A stretch of 35,670 bases of DNA from the NCBI GenBank assembly GCA_947568535.1, contig CANOPF010000009.1:1-35670 (forward strand), given 5' to 3'. This document shows positions 9,439 through 18,090 of the stretch, piece after piece. Under the pieces are notes generated by a model, which was given only the letters and a program-made list of their open reading frames with translations, searched no databases and was not told the origin of the DNA. Within the stretch, counting starts at the first letter, position 1. Each line of letters starts with the position of its first letter. The translations under genes and the position numbers were made by a program. This DNA is from an uncultured Clostridium sp. (GTDB lineage: Bacteria; Bacillota; Clostridia; TANB77; CAG-508).

Positions 9439-10320
9439 ATGAAAAAAATCTTATTTAAAGGTTGCGGTACAGCTATAAGTACACCCTTTGATGAAAATGG
9501 TGTTAATCAAAAAGAATTTGAAAGATTAGTAGAAACACAAATTCAAAACAAAATTGATAGTATCATCGTTTGTGGAACAACAGGGGAAGCTTCTACTATG
9601 ACAACAGAAGAAAAAATAGCAACCATTACTTGTGCGGTAAAGACTTCCCATGGCAGAATCCCTATTATCGCTGGTACAGGAGGGAATAATACTAAACAAG
9701 TAATAGCTTATACAAAAAAAATAGAAAAATTAGGTGTAGATGGTCTTTTAATAGTTACCCCTTATTATAATAAATGTACACAAAATGGATTAATTCAACA
9801 TTACCAAGAAATTGCCAAGACCACAACCTTACCAATTATTCTTTACAATGTACCTAGTCGAACTGGTGTTAATCTTGAACCTAGAACTTGCTTAGAACTT
9901 TCCAAAATAGAAAATATTATTGCTATTAAAGAAGCTAGTGGAAATCTATCTCAAGTAGCCGAAATTGCTCATTTATGTGGTGATAACTTATCCATTTACT
10001 CTGGTAATGATGACCAAATTTTACCGATTCTTTCCCTTGGAGGAATTGGTGTTATTTCTGTATTATCTAATGTATTACCAGAATATACACATGATATTGT
10101 TCAAAACTTTTTAACGGGAAAAATTGATATAGCTACACAAATGCAATTAAAAGCCATTCCTCTTATCCAGGCTCTATTTAGTGAAGTCAATCCTATTCCT
10201 GTAAAATATGCCTTAAATGTTCTAGACTATCATTTTGGTATTCCTAGATTACCTCTTACTAAAATGAGTGAAGACAAAGCAAAAATCTTAACCAATGAAT
10301 TATTAAAATTTGTAAAATAA
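9439..10320 (+). CDS. dapA: 4-hydroxy-tetrahydrodipicolinate synthase
   Basis: Condenses pyruvate with aspartate semialdehyde, the first committed step to diaminopimelate and lysine. At 293 residues it matches the family. Motifs seen are CGTTGEASTMT near residue 45, YNVPSRTGVN with the catalytic Tyr near 135, and IAIKEASGN with the Schiff-base Lys near 163. The TAGGAGTG SD sits about 10 bases upstream of the ATG. It is followed by dapB after 24 bases, forming a two-gene operon on the opposite strand from its surroundings. Confidence 0.95.
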   Translation: MKKILFKGCGTAISTPFDENGVNQKEFERLVETQIQNKIDSIIVCGTTGEASTMTTEEKIATITCAVKTSHGRIPIIAGTGGNNTKQVIAYTKKIEKLGVDGLLIVTPYYNKCTQNGLIQHYQEIAKTTTLPIILYNVPSRTGVNLEPRTCLELSKIENIIAIKEASGNLSQVAEIAHLCGDNLSIYSGNDDQILPILSLGGIGVISVLSNVLPEYTHDIVQNFLTGKIDIATQMQLKAIPLIQALFSEVNPIPVKYALNVLDYHFGIPRLPLTKMSEDKAKILTNELLKFVK

Positions 10321-10344
10321 ATCGTAGAAAGGATTAGCATAAAT

Positions 10345-11097
10345 ATGTTAGAAATAATGGTAAATGGGTGTAGTGGAAAAATGGGACAAATTGTTTGTGA
10401 TTTAGTAGAACAAAAGGAAAATTTACTTTTAAAATGTGGATTTGATCGAAAAGTAACAGGAGAATTTGCTTTTCCTGTTTTTAATCAAATCGAACATATA
10501 CTAGAAAAACCTGATGTAATTATCGATTTTTCCGTTCCGACATCAACCCTAAATTTATTAAAATACGCAGTAGAAAATCATATACCAACTGTTATTGCTA
10601 CTACTGGCTTCTCCAATGAAGAAGAAAAAATCATTAAAGAATATAGTCAATATATTCCTATTTTTAAATCTGCCAATATGTCTTATGATATTATGATCAT
10701 GAAAAAACTAGTACAATGGCTTGCTCCCTTATTAAAAGACACAGATATTGAAATAACAGAAACACACCATAATCGAAAAATTGATAGCCCAAGTGGAACT
10801 GCCCAAATGCTAGCAGACTCTATTAGTCATTCCCTTCAAGACACCTTACATTGTGAATACAACCGACACAACAAACGTGAAAAAAGAAACAAAAACGAAA
10901 TTGGTATGAATTCAATACGTGGAGGAAATATTGTTGGAGAACATGTTGTTCAATTTTTTGGAGAATTTGAAACATTCGAATTAAAACATACATCTTATTC
11001 GAGAAATGTATTTGCAGAAGGTGCTTTAAAAGCTGCTCAATTTCTTGTGACAAAACCAAATGGTTTATATGGTATGGAAGATATGTTTACGATTTAA
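10345..11097 (+). CDS. dapB: 4-hydroxy-tetrahydrodipicolinate reductase
   Basis: Reduces the DapA product with NAD(P)H. The 250-residue protein has the nucleotide-binding GCSGKMG at residues 8-14 and the substrate/catalytic segment ETHHNRKIDSPSGTA near residue 140. The C-terminal signature LKHTSYSRNVFAEGAL is also present. It follows dapA with its own SD (AGAAAGGA). A convergent inverted repeat downstream separates it from rplS. Confidence 0.95.
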   Translation: MLEIMVNGCSGKMGQIVCDLVEQKENLLLKCGFDRKVTGEFAFPVFNQIEHILEKPDVIIDFSVPTSTLNLLKYAVENHIPTVIATTGFSNEEEKIIKEYSQYIPIFKSANMSYDIMIMKKLVQWLAPLLKDTDIEITETHHNRKIDSPSGTAQMLADSISHSLQDTLHCEYNRHNKREKRNKNEIGMNSIRGGNIVGEHVVQFFGEFETFELKHTSYSRNVFAEGALKAAQFLVTKPNGLYGMEDMFTI

Positions 11098-11118
11098 TTA
11101 TATTATTTCTCAAATAAG

Positions 11119-11172
11119 AAGAACTTAAAAGATAAATTGATTACTAAAATCCTCTTTATCTTTCAAGTTCTT
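11119..11172. terminator. Inverted repeat between convergent dapB and rplS
   Basis: Two 18-base arms (11119-11136 and 11155-11172) pair with one A-C mismatch on the plus strand, or one G-U on the minus strand, around an 18-base loop. It lies between convergent genes and so probably acts in both directions. Neither side has a strong T-tract, so efficiency is uncertain. Confidence 0.5.
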
Positions 11173-11210
11173 TATCATTGATTGACCAAAATAATTGTAG
11201 CATATTTTAC

Positions 11211-11720
11211 TTATTCAGGTTTTACCTCTTCTACTACTTCTTCTCTAACTGTATCTACTGTTTCTTGAACAGTAACATTTTCTGTTTCTAATGCTGGTGC
11301 TTCTTCTGGTGCAGATTCTATTGCTGTTCCTTCTTCTAGTTCTTCTTTAATGACAATCTCTTTGTCTTCAATTCTTGCTCCTACTTGCTCTTTTGTTTTA
11401 GCTGCTTTACCTACTCTATCTCTTAGATAGAATAATCTAGCTCTTCTTGCTTTACCTACTCTTACTAATTCTACTTTTTCTACTAATGGAGAATGTACTA
11501 AGAATGTCTTTTCCACACCTACGCCATAAGAAATTTTTCTAACGGTAAAGGTTTGGTTAACTCCTCCTCCTTGTACTTTAATGATAATTCCTTCAAATAC
11601 TTGGATTCTTTCTTTGTTTCCTTCTTTAATTCTAACGTGTACTTTCACAGTATTACCAACTTTTAATTCTGGTATTTTATTTTTTAATTGTTCATGTTCA
11701 ATAGATTTTATAATATCCAT
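11211..11720 (-). CDS. rplS: 50S ribosomal protein L19 with acidic C-terminal tail
   Basis: Large-subunit protein at the 30S-50S interface. The start is the ATG at 11720 (AAGGAGGGA SD) giving [12 protein letters not shown]; an upstream in-frame ATG lacks an SD. The first ~115 residues are a typical L19, including [23 protein letters not shown]. About 50 more residues form a low-complexity Glu/Val/Pro-rich tail after [12 protein letters not shown], beyond the usual ~115-residue length. It is the last gene of the ylxM-ffh-rpsP operon, preceded by a small hairpin that may be an L19 autoregulatory leader. Confidence 0.93.
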   Translation of the reverse strand: MDIIKSIEHEQLKNKIPELKVGNTVKVHVRIKEGNKERIQVFEGIIIKVQGGGVNQTFTVRKISYGVGVEKTFLVHSPLVEKVELVRVGKARRARLFYLRDRVGKAAKTKEQVGARIEDKEIVIKEELEEGTAIESAPEEAPALETENVTVQETVDTVREEVVEEVKPE

Positions 11721-11753
11721 TTTAGCATTCCCTCCTTCTTTCATTTACGAGCG

Positions 11754-11769
11754 GTGCTTTCTTTAGCAC
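11754..11769 (-). promoter_or_regulatory. Hairpin in trmD-rplS spacer, possible L19 leader
   Basis: On the minus strand GTGCT, six bases (AAAGAA), AGCAC form a hairpin about 35 bases before the rplS ATG. Firmicutes carry a known L19 leader RNA in this position. This match is by location and shape only. Confidence 0.4.
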
Positions 11770-11778
11770 TTCGTTTAC

Positions 11779-12444
11779 TTATTTTTGCAATAAATCTGGT
11801 CTTTTCTTTTTGGTTATGATAAATGATTTGTCCTTTCGCCATTTTGCTATTTTTTCATGATGACCAGACAATAATATTTCTGGTACAGATTCTCCTTCAA
11901 ATATTTCTGGTCTTGTATATTGTGGATATTCCAAAAGTCCATGAGAAAAACTTTCCTCTTGAATGGAATCTTGTCGTAAAACTCCCTTTACATATCTACT
12001 AACACTATCTATTAACACCATAGCAGGAATCTCTCCTCCTGTTAATACATAATCTCCTATAGATATTTCTTCGTCCACAATTTTATCTAATATCCTCTGA
12101 TCTACTCCTTCATAATGTCCACAAAGTACAATCAGATGACTTTCTTGACTTAATGTTTCGACCATGTGTTGATTTAATGTTTTTCCTTGTGGTGACATAT
12201 AAATGACTTTAGCCTGTTTATTACTAATAGACTGATAAGCTTGATAAATTACATCTGGTCTCATTATCATTCCTGGTCCACCACCATATGGCGTATCATC
12301 TACTCTTTTATGTTTATCTTGAGAAAAATCCCTAATATTAATTAAATCAATCTCGATCAGTTCTTTTTCCACTGCTTTTCCTATTATACTTTGTTTCAAT
12401 GGTTCAAACATTTCCGGAAAAAGAGTTAAAACATCAAATTTCAT
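11779..12444 (-). CDS. trmD: tRNA (guanine-37-N1)-methyltransferase TrmD
   Basis: Methylates G37 of tRNAs to prevent frameshifting, using a trefoil-knot SAM site. The start MKFDVLTLFPEMF at 12444 has GGAGG just upstream. The 221-residue protein has GGGPGMIMRPDV, CGHYEGVDQR and the knot segment SIGDYVLTGGEIPAM. It sits between rimM and rplS in the conserved ribosomal operon. As TrmD normally suppresses +1 errors, its intact presence is relevant to the recoding seen here, though no direct link is shown. Confidence 0.95.
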   Translation of the reverse strand: MKFDVLTLFPEMFEPLKQSIIGKAVEKELIEIDLINIRDFSQDKHKRVDDTPYGGGPGMIMRPDVIYQAYQSISNKQAKVIYMSPQGKTLNQHMVETLSQESHLIVLCGHYEGVDQRILDKIVDEEISIGDYVLTGGEIPAMVLIDSVSRYVKGVLRQDSIQEESFSHGLLEYPQYTRPEIFEGESVPEILLSGHHEKIAKWRKDKSFIITKKKRPDLLQK

Positions 12445-12459
12445 TTCTGCCTCCATACT

Positions 12460-12966
12460 TTACCTTAAACCTGGTATTAAATGAACCGTTATTTTTCCTT
12501 TATCCAAATCTACCTCTTTTAATACTTCTGGTAAGCCTGGCAAAAGAATTTGTTGTCCTAATTCATTTTTTACAACATATATATCATTACTTCCTGTATT
12601 AAAAATATCTTCTACTTTACCAAGTAATTCTCCCTCATCTGTAAAAACATCTAATTCCAGCAAATCTACAATATAATAAACTCCCTCTTCTAGCGGTTCC
12701 TCTTCTTCTCTATTGACTAAGAGATAACTCTGTCGTAATAAATCTGCCTCTTCTAGCGTGTTAACACCTTTGAGCTTCATTAATACCATATTTTTATGAT
12801 ATTTTACTTCTTCTATGTCATATTTTTTTCTACATTTTTTTTGCTCAATATATATTGTTTTTAATTGGTCAAATCTTCTTATATCATCGGTAAAAGGCTT
12901 AATTTTTACCATTCCCTTAATACCAAATGTATTAACAATTTGGCCTATCTCTAGATATTTTGTCAT
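12460..12966 (-). CDS. rimM: 16S rRNA processing protein RimM
   Basis: Assembly factor for the 30S head domain. The 168-residue protein opens with EIGQIVNTFGIKGMVKIKPFTDD, the RimM N-terminal beta-barrel, and has a C-terminal PRC-barrel (about residues 90-168, ending QQILLPGLPEVLKEVDL...). It lies 14 bases downstream of khpA and 15 bases upstream of the trmD ATG, in the canonical order. Confidence 0.93.
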   Translation of the reverse strand: MTKYLEIGQIVNTFGIKGMVKIKPFTDDIRRFDQLKTIYIEQKKCRKKYDIEEVKYHKNMVLMKLKGVNTLEEADLLRQSYLLVNREEEEPLEEGVYYIVDLLELDVFTDEGELLGKVEDIFNTGSNDIYVVKNELGQQILLPGLPEVLKEVDLDKGKITVHLIPGLR

Positions 12967-12979
12967 ATTCTAACTCCAA

Positions 12980-13210
12980 TTATCCAATAAATTCAACAGA
13001 AACTCTTTTTTGTTCTTTCGTCGCTACAGCTTTCATTACGGTTCGAATCGATTTAGCTAATCTACCTTGCTTTCCTATGATTTTTCCCATGTCTTCCTCA
13101 GCCACTTTAACTTCAAAAACAATTGCTTTTTCCCCATTCAGTTCCTTAATTTCCACTTGTTCTTTATGGTTCACCAAGTTCAAAATAATTGTTTCTAAGA
13201 TATCTTTCAT
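12980..13210 (-). CDS. khpA: KH-domain RNA-binding protein KhpA
   Basis: A 76-residue single KH-domain protein with the RNA-binding GKQG loop in MGKIIGKQGRLAKSIRTVM. Located between rpsP and rimM as in most Firmicutes. KhpA partners with KhpB/Jag to bind RNA and affect cell division; khpB is not in this window. Confidence 0.92.
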   Translation of the reverse strand: MKDILETIILNLVNHKEQVEIKELNGEKAIVFEVKVAEEDMGKIIGKQGRLAKSIRTVMKAVATKEQKRVSVEFIG

Positions 13211-13227
13211 CTTCTTGTTCCTCCAAA

Positions 13228-13458
13228 CTATGCTTTTTCAATTAATGCTTTTACTGTGTCTGTTGGCTTTGCACCATTTTTAATCCATTTTTCTACTTTT
13301 TCTTTGTCTAAACATATTGTTGCTGGTTCTGTCATAGGATCATAGGTCCCTAATTGCTCAATAATTTTACCATCTCTTGGGCTTCTTGAATCAGCCACTA
13401 CAATATGATAAAATGGAGCTTTTTTCTTTCCTTGTCTTTGCAATCTAATTTTTACCAT
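13228..13458 (-). CDS. rpsP: 30S ribosomal protein S16
   Basis: A 76-residue S16 with the signature [20 protein letters not shown] followed by [28 protein letters not shown] lies close to the ATG. The 126-base gap to ffh holds two inverted repeats that may form a leader or attenuator. Confidence 0.95.
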   Translation of the reverse strand: MVKIRLQRQGKKKAPFYHIVVADSRSPRDGKIIEQLGTYDPMTEPATICLDKEKVEKWIKNGAKPTDTVKALIEKA

Positions 13459-13485
13459 TTTTTCACCTCCATAATTTTTTTGTAA

Positions 13486-13568
13486 AAGGAGGAATACTTC
13501 CCTCTATTTACTTTATATATATTAATGGTATAAGTTATCCGTAATTCGTTTCCTTAAACGGCTAACTT
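13486..13568 (-). promoter_or_regulatory. Structured spacer between ffh and rpsP
   Basis: Two potential hairpins on the transcribed minus strand. The first (13568-13532) pairs AAGTTA with TAACTT and CCGT with ACGG. The second (about 13506-13486) pairs the GAGGGAA side with TTCCTC around GTA and is followed by CTTTT, like a weak terminator or attenuator. They lie just before the rpsP SD, so could tune ribosomal-protein output after ffh. Confidence 0.35.
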
Positions 13569-13584
13569 AAAAATAAAAAACATA

Positions 13585-14938
13585 TTAAAATTTAAAATTC
13601 TTTAAGGTGTTTTCATCAATTCCATTTAATAATTTTTTCATACCACCTTTATTAATTTGTACCTTTTTCATCATTTTTTGTGTCATTTCAAAAGATTTTA
13701 TAAATTTATTAATATCTTGCACTGTTGTTCCACTTCCTTTAGCAATACGCTGTCTACGACTTGCATTCAAAATTCTAGTATCTCTCTTTTCTTTTTTCGT
13801 CATAGAGCAAATAATGGCTTCAATTTTCTCAAATTCTTTATCATCTACTTTTACATTTTTGATTTGATTCATTCCTGGTATCATTTTCAATAAAGAGGAA
13901 AAAGAACCCATTTTTTTCACTTGTCTTAGTTGTGCTAAATAATCATCTAAATCTAATTCTTTTTTGCGAAACTGCTTTTCTAATTTTTCTGCTTCTTCTA
14001 AGTCAAATGCTTCTTCTGCTTTTTCAATAACAGATAAAATATCTCCCATACCTAAAATTCTTTGTGTCATTCTATCTGGATGAAATATTTCAATATCACT
14101 TAATTTTTCTCCTGTTGCAGCAAATTTAATGGGTTTTCCTGTTACTTTTTTTACTGATAACGCTGCACCGCCTCTTGTATCACCATCTAATTTAGTTAAT
14201 ATTACACCATCTATCCCAAGTGCTTCATTAAATTTTTCTGCTACATTAACGGCATCTTGACCTGTCATACTATCTACCACTAATAATATTTCGTGTGGTT
14301 TGATCGTTAATTTAAGATTTTTTAGTTCTTCCATTAATGCTTCATCTATATGTAATCGTCCTGCTGTATCTAATAATATAACATCATTTAATTTAGAAAT
14401 AGCTGTTTCTTTTGCTTGTCTTGCTATATGGACAACATCTTTTGTGTTCTCATTAGCAAATACAGGAATATTTAATTGCTTTCCTACAACTTGTAACTGT
14501 TTTATAGCTGCTGGACGATAAATATCACAAGCTACTAGTAAGGGCTTTTTACCTTGTTTCCTTAATAAATTGGCTAATTTACCTGCTGTTGTTGTTTTAC
14601 CTGACCCTTGTAATCCTACTAAAAGAATTACTGTTGGTGGATTTGGCGTAAAATTAATTTTACTTTCTGTACCACCTAATAATTCAACCAATTCATCTTT
14701 TACGATTTTAATTACTTGTTGTCCTGGTGTTAATGATTTTAAAACATCTTGACCTAAGGCTTTTTCTCCGGATAGTTGCCACAAAATCTTTTACAATCTT
14801 ATAATTAACATCAGCTTCTAAAAGGGCCAGTTTTACTTCTCTCATCATTTCTTTTAAGTCTGATTCAGTAATTCTTGCTTTTCCTTTTATTTTTCTTGTT
14901 ATTTCTTGCAATCTAGCTGATAATCCCTCAAAAGCCAT
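13585..14938 (-). CDS. ffh: Signal recognition particle protein Ffh, read through a +1 shift at CGGA
   Basis: GTPase of the signal recognition particle that targets membrane proteins; essential in most bacteria. The N domain starts at the ATG at 14938 (AAGGAGTG SD) and reads MAFEGLSARLQEITRKIKGK to VNYKIVKDFVATI, where CGG occurs at codon 57. Frame 0 then runs nonsense to a stop at 14708. The +1 frame continues EKALGQDVLKSLTPGQQ, exactly the family sequence. The G domain has GLQGSGKTTTAGKLAN, LLDTAGRLHID and LTKLDGDTRGG; the M domain (SLLKMIPGM, RILNASRRQRIAKGSGT) is complete. Counting CGGA as one codon gives 450 residues, the normal length. It follows ylxM by 12 bases. Confidence 0.92.
14767..14770 (-). 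other. Recoding site 3: CGGA, +1 shift, ffh codon 57
   Basis: Context is ACT ATC CGGA GAA AAA. The restored sequence is VATI-x-EKALGQDV with x = Gly if GGA is read. A nearby A5 run (14761-14765) offers a homopolymer-error alternative here alone; the other sites have no such run. Confidence 0.8.
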
Positions 14939-14950
14939 ATCTTCACTCCT

Positions 14951-15298
14951 TTAAACTAAATAATTCAATTCTTTTTTGATATCTTCTAAAACATGAACCA
15001 TCTCTTTATCTGAATAATTTTTCTGAATTCTAGTTAATGCTGTCAAAATTTTTTTCTTTTTTTTTTCTTGATTTAATGCCTTTTTCATAAACATTAACTT
15101 TTCTTCATAATCAAAAAGTTTTTTTTCCCCTTTTTTTAAAATATCTCTAACTGCTTGTCTTGTAATTCCATTATTTTCTGCAATTTCTGATAATGACAAG
15201 TCTTGGTTATAGTAGTCATCTATGATTTCACTTTGTTTTTGTGTAAGTAATTTTCCATACATTTCATTCAACATACTTACTTTTATGTTTTTTTCCAT
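14951..15298 (-). CDS. ylxM: YlxM/p13-like helix-turn-helix protein
   Basis: A 115-residue protein with a sigma-70-region-4-like helix-turn-helix: LTQKQSEIIDDYYNQDLSLS then EIAENNGITRQAVRDILKKG (about residues 17-57). It is the first gene of the SRP/ribosome operon, directly upstream of ffh as in other Firmicutes, where YlxM has been linked to SRP function. The C-terminal half is Lys-rich and helical. A good promoter lies about 35 bases upstream. Confidence 0.88.
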   Translation of the reverse strand: MEKNIKVSMLNEMYGKLLTQKQSEIIDDYYNQDLSLSEIAENNGITRQAVRDILKKGEKKLFDYEEKLMFMKKALNQEKKKKKILTALTRIQKNYSDKEMVHVLEDIKKELNYLV

Positions 15299-15333
15299 AG
15301 CAACTACCTCTTTTCATTATGTAATGCTATTAT

Positions 15334-15362
15334 ACTTTACACTATTTTTCTTGTTTTGTCAA
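15334..15362 (-). promoter_or_regulatory. Promoter of the ylxM-ffh-rpsP operon
   Basis: Perfect TTGACA (15357-15362), 17-base spacer, TAAAGT (15334-15339); a TATAAT overlaps just downstream (15329-15334). It follows immediately after the terminator at 15370-15400. Confidence 0.65.
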
Positions 15363-15369
15363 GGTTTCT

Positions 15370-15400
15370 AAAAAAAAAAGCTACATTTTCTGTAGCTTAA
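15370..15400 (-). terminator. Intrinsic terminator after the pheST cluster
   Basis: Minus strand AAGCTACA, five-base loop GAAAA, TGTAGCTT, followed by a run of T. It ends transcription just after the 42-residue membrane protein. Confidence 0.85.
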
Positions 15401-15405
15401 TTTTT

Positions 15406-15534
15406 CTATCTAATGATAAGAAAATGAATTATTCCATACATAACAATAGCTAATGCTGTTCCCGCTATTGTCAACAATACCGTAGCTTCTGGTGATAAGC
15501 GCTTCTTTCCTACTGTTTTTTCTTGTTGTTCCAT
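15406..15534 (-). CDS. Small single-span membrane protein (42 aa)
   Basis: A short ORF with a strong SD (GGAGG, about 8 bases from the ATG). It begins MEQQEKTVGKKRLSPEATVL and continues into a hydrophobic helix of about 20 residues (LLTIAGTALAIVMYGIIHFL), ending IIR. The basic N-terminal segment suggests an N-in orientation. It stops six bases before a clear terminator and lies 79 bases downstream of pheT, so it is likely the last gene of the phe transcript or has its own start in that gap. I do not recognise a family. Confidence 0.7.
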   Translation of the reverse strand: MEQQEKTVGKKRLSPEATVLLTIAGTALAIVMYGIIHFLIIR

Positions 15535-15613
15535 TTCTATTTCCTCCTTTGTACCTTCTTTCTTTTCTGTTTATATCTTATTACATCTTTTATATTTTGT
15601 CTATATTTTTTTA

Positions 15614-18016
15614 CTATTTTCTTAATTTTGCTCCTAACTCTTTTTCTAATTCAATCACAATACCTTCCATTACTTCATTAATTTCTTCATCACTTAATGT
15701 TTTATTTTTATCTCTAAAAATTAATGAATAGGCAACGCTTTTTTTATTTTCTCCTAATTTTTCATTTCGATAAATATCAAATAATTGTATGCTTTCTAAT
15801 AATTTTTTTGCTTTCTTTTCAATTATTTTTTCTATTTGACCAACTTCTATATCTTCTTCTACGATAATAGCAATATCTCTCTCTACTGCTGGAAATTTAG
15901 GAACTTCTGTATATTTTTTATTTGATTTAGCATATTTAACGAGTTTTGTTATATTCACTTCCCATAAATAAACTCTTCTTGTTATACCGTAATTGTCTAA
16001 GACCTCTGGATGAACTTCTCCTAATGTAGCAATCACATCAATTCCTACTTTTATTTTAGCACATCTTCCTGGATGATAAGAAGTATTGTTTATTTCCTTC
16101 TCTATTTCATAATGGTTGATATGAATTGCTTCTAAAATATTTTCTAAAATTCCTTTTAATGTATAAAAGTTAACCCCTTCTCCATACATACCAACTGTCA
16201 ATATCTCTTCTTGTAAAGGAACCTCCCCGTTTTGTACTTCTTGTTTCTCATTTCGATAGCTTCTTGACAAATCAAATAACTTTACTTCTTGATTCTTCTT
16301 TTTATCATTAATGGCTAACGTTTGCAACATGCTTGGTATTGTTGTTGGTCTCATTAATTTATACTCTTCACTTAATGGGTTTTGGATCATAATAGCACTT
16401 TTCTTAATTTCTTCTGAGATATTGGATAATTCTAAATCTTTTTCACTTACAAATCCATATGTATAGATTTCTGAAAGTCCACTATTAACTAATACTTCTT
16501 TCACTTTCTTTTTAATATTTTGCTCTTTATTTCTTACACCTAAAGTTGTATATGCTTTAATGAGTGTAGAATTTAACTGATCATATCCATAAAAACGTCC
16601 AATTTCTTCAGCAATATCTGCTACAAATTCTAAATCCATTCTAAAATATGGTACAATAACGCTATCTTTTTCAACCCTAATAGATAACTTTTCTAGAATT
16701 TCTATCATTTCTTGTTTGGTTAAATTCGTTCCTAATAAATGGTTGATTTTTGAAACATCTAATGGAATGTGCTTAATTGGTTGTTTTGTTGGATACACAT
16801 CTACTTTTCCCTCTACTACTTCTCCAATTCCTAATAATTCTACCAATTCTACTGCTCTATTAACTGCTCTTAAAGCATTCTCAGCTGATAATCCTTTTTC
16901 AAAACGAGAAGAAGCCTCTGTTCTTAACCCTACTTTTTTAGCTGTTTTTCTAATACTACCTCCATAAAATACAGCTGATTCAAATACTACGGTTTGCGTA
17001 TCTTCTTGTATTTCTGAATTTAGTCCTCCCATTACACCAGCTATAGCTACTCCTTTTTGTTCATCAGCAATAACTAAATCATTTTCATCTAATTGCCTTT
17101 CCTGTTCATCTAAGGTGATAATTTTTTCCCCTTTATTGGCACGTCTTACTATTATATGTTTTCCTTGGATAGAATGAATATCAAAGGCATGCATTGGTTG
17201 CCCCATCTCTAACATAACATAATTAGTAATGTCTACAATATTGTTAATACTTCTAATACCACAAGCTTTTAACCTCCTAATCATCCAATCTGGTGATGAT
17301 CCTATTTTGACATTTTTTACAATTCTTGCTACATATCTATAACATAAATCTGGAGCAGTAATATCCACTCTCAAACCTTCTAATTCGTTCTTATCTTCAA
17401 TGACTAACTCATCTATATTCTTTCTAGGATTCTTAAATGTTTGGTTTAACGACACGGCTGTTTCTCTTCCCAGTCCTTCGATAGAAAAACAATCTGGTCG
17501 GTTAGAAGTAATTTCAAAATCAATAATATCTTCTTTTAAAGACAAAACTTCTACTATGTCCTTCCCTAATTGTGTTTCCAATGTTTGATCTAAAATCATA
17601 ATTCCATGTTCAATTTGATTAGGATAATCTGCTAAATCAAGATTTAATTCTCCTATAGAACACATCATTCCACAAGATTCTACTCCTCTTAACTTTCCTT
17701 TTTTTATTTTTATTCCTCCTGGTAATTCAGCTCCGTCTTTTGCAAGAGGAATGATATCTCCTACTTTAATATTATTAGCACCAGTAACAATTTGTATTTT
17801 CTCACTTCCTACATCTACTTTTGTCACCACTAATTTATCTGCATCTGGATGCTTCTCAATTGTTACTATTTTTCCAACCACTACATTTTTAATATCTTTT
17901 CCTAATTGTTCTATTGTTTCTACTTTAGATCCAGTCATGGTTAGCCTATCGCTTAATTGAACTATATCTATATCTATATCACTATACTCTTTTAACCACT
18001 CAATACTTGCTTTCAT
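15614..18016 (-). CDS. pheT: Phenylalanyl-tRNA synthetase beta subunit
   Basis: The 800-residue beta subunit, normal size. Domains in order: N-terminal B1 with an EMAP-type tRNA-binding fold (VVGKIVTIEKHPDADKLVV, about residues 40-150), B3/B4 editing region (about 215-380), B5 (about 400-470), catalytic-like core, and C-terminal FDX-ACB anticodon-binding domain (from about 710, EVPKFPAVERDIAIIVEED). It pairs with PheS in an alpha2-beta2 enzyme. The gene is intact; its one CGGA is out of frame (GAC GGA, 17732-17735). Confidence 0.96.
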   Translation of the reverse strand: MKASIEWLKEYSDIDIDIVQLSDRLTMTGSKVETIEQLGKDIKNVVVGKIVTIEKHPDADKLVVTKVDVGSEKIQIVTGANNIKVGDIIPLAKDGAELPGGIKIKKGKLRGVESCGMMCSIGELNLDLADYPNQIEHGIMILDQTLETQLGKDIVEVLSLKEDIIDFEITSNRPDCFSIEGLGRETAVSLNQTFKNPRKNIDELVIEDKNELEGLRVDITAPDLCYRYVARIVKNVKIGSSPDWMIRRLKACGIRSINNIVDITNYVMLEMGQPMHAFDIHSIQGKHIIVRRANKGEKIITLDEQERQLDENDLVIADEQKGVAIAGVMGGLNSEIQEDTQTVVFESAVFYGGSIRKTAKKVGLRTEASSRFEKGLSAENALRAVNRAVELVELLGIGEVVEGKVDVYPTKQPIKHIPLDVSKINHLLGTNLTKQEMIEILEKLSIRVEKDSVIVPYFRMDLEFVADIAEEIGRFYGYDQLNSTLIKAYTTLGVRNKEQNIKKKVKEVLVNSGLSEIYTYGFVSEKDLELSNISEEIKKSAIMIQNPLSEEYKLMRPTTIPSMLQTLAINDKKKNQEVKLFDLSRSYRNEKQEVQNGEVPLQEEILTVGMYGEGVNFYTLKGILENILEAIHINHYEIEKEINNTSYHPGRCAKIKVGIDVIATLGEVHPEVLDNYGITRRVYLWEVNITKLVKYAKSNKKYTEVPKFPAVERDIAIIVEEDIEVGQIEKIIEKKAKKLLESIQLFDIYRNEKLGENKKSVAYSLIFRDKNKTLSDEEINEVMEGIVIELEKELGAKLRK

Positions 18017-18090
18017 AATTTTTCTCCTTTTTCACTATAGGATATTCCATCATCGCATTTTTCTGAAATTCCTAAATCTATTTTTTCTGT

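Noticed and set aside
13535..13538. CGGA in the ffh-rpsP spacer as a sixth recoding site
   Set aside because: It is not within a coding frame; it forms part of a stem.
14761..14765. Homopolymer sequencing error as a general cause of the frameshifts
   Set aside because: Only the ffh site has a nearby run that could explain it. The two tsaD sites and eno have no homopolymer at the break, while all five share CGGA.
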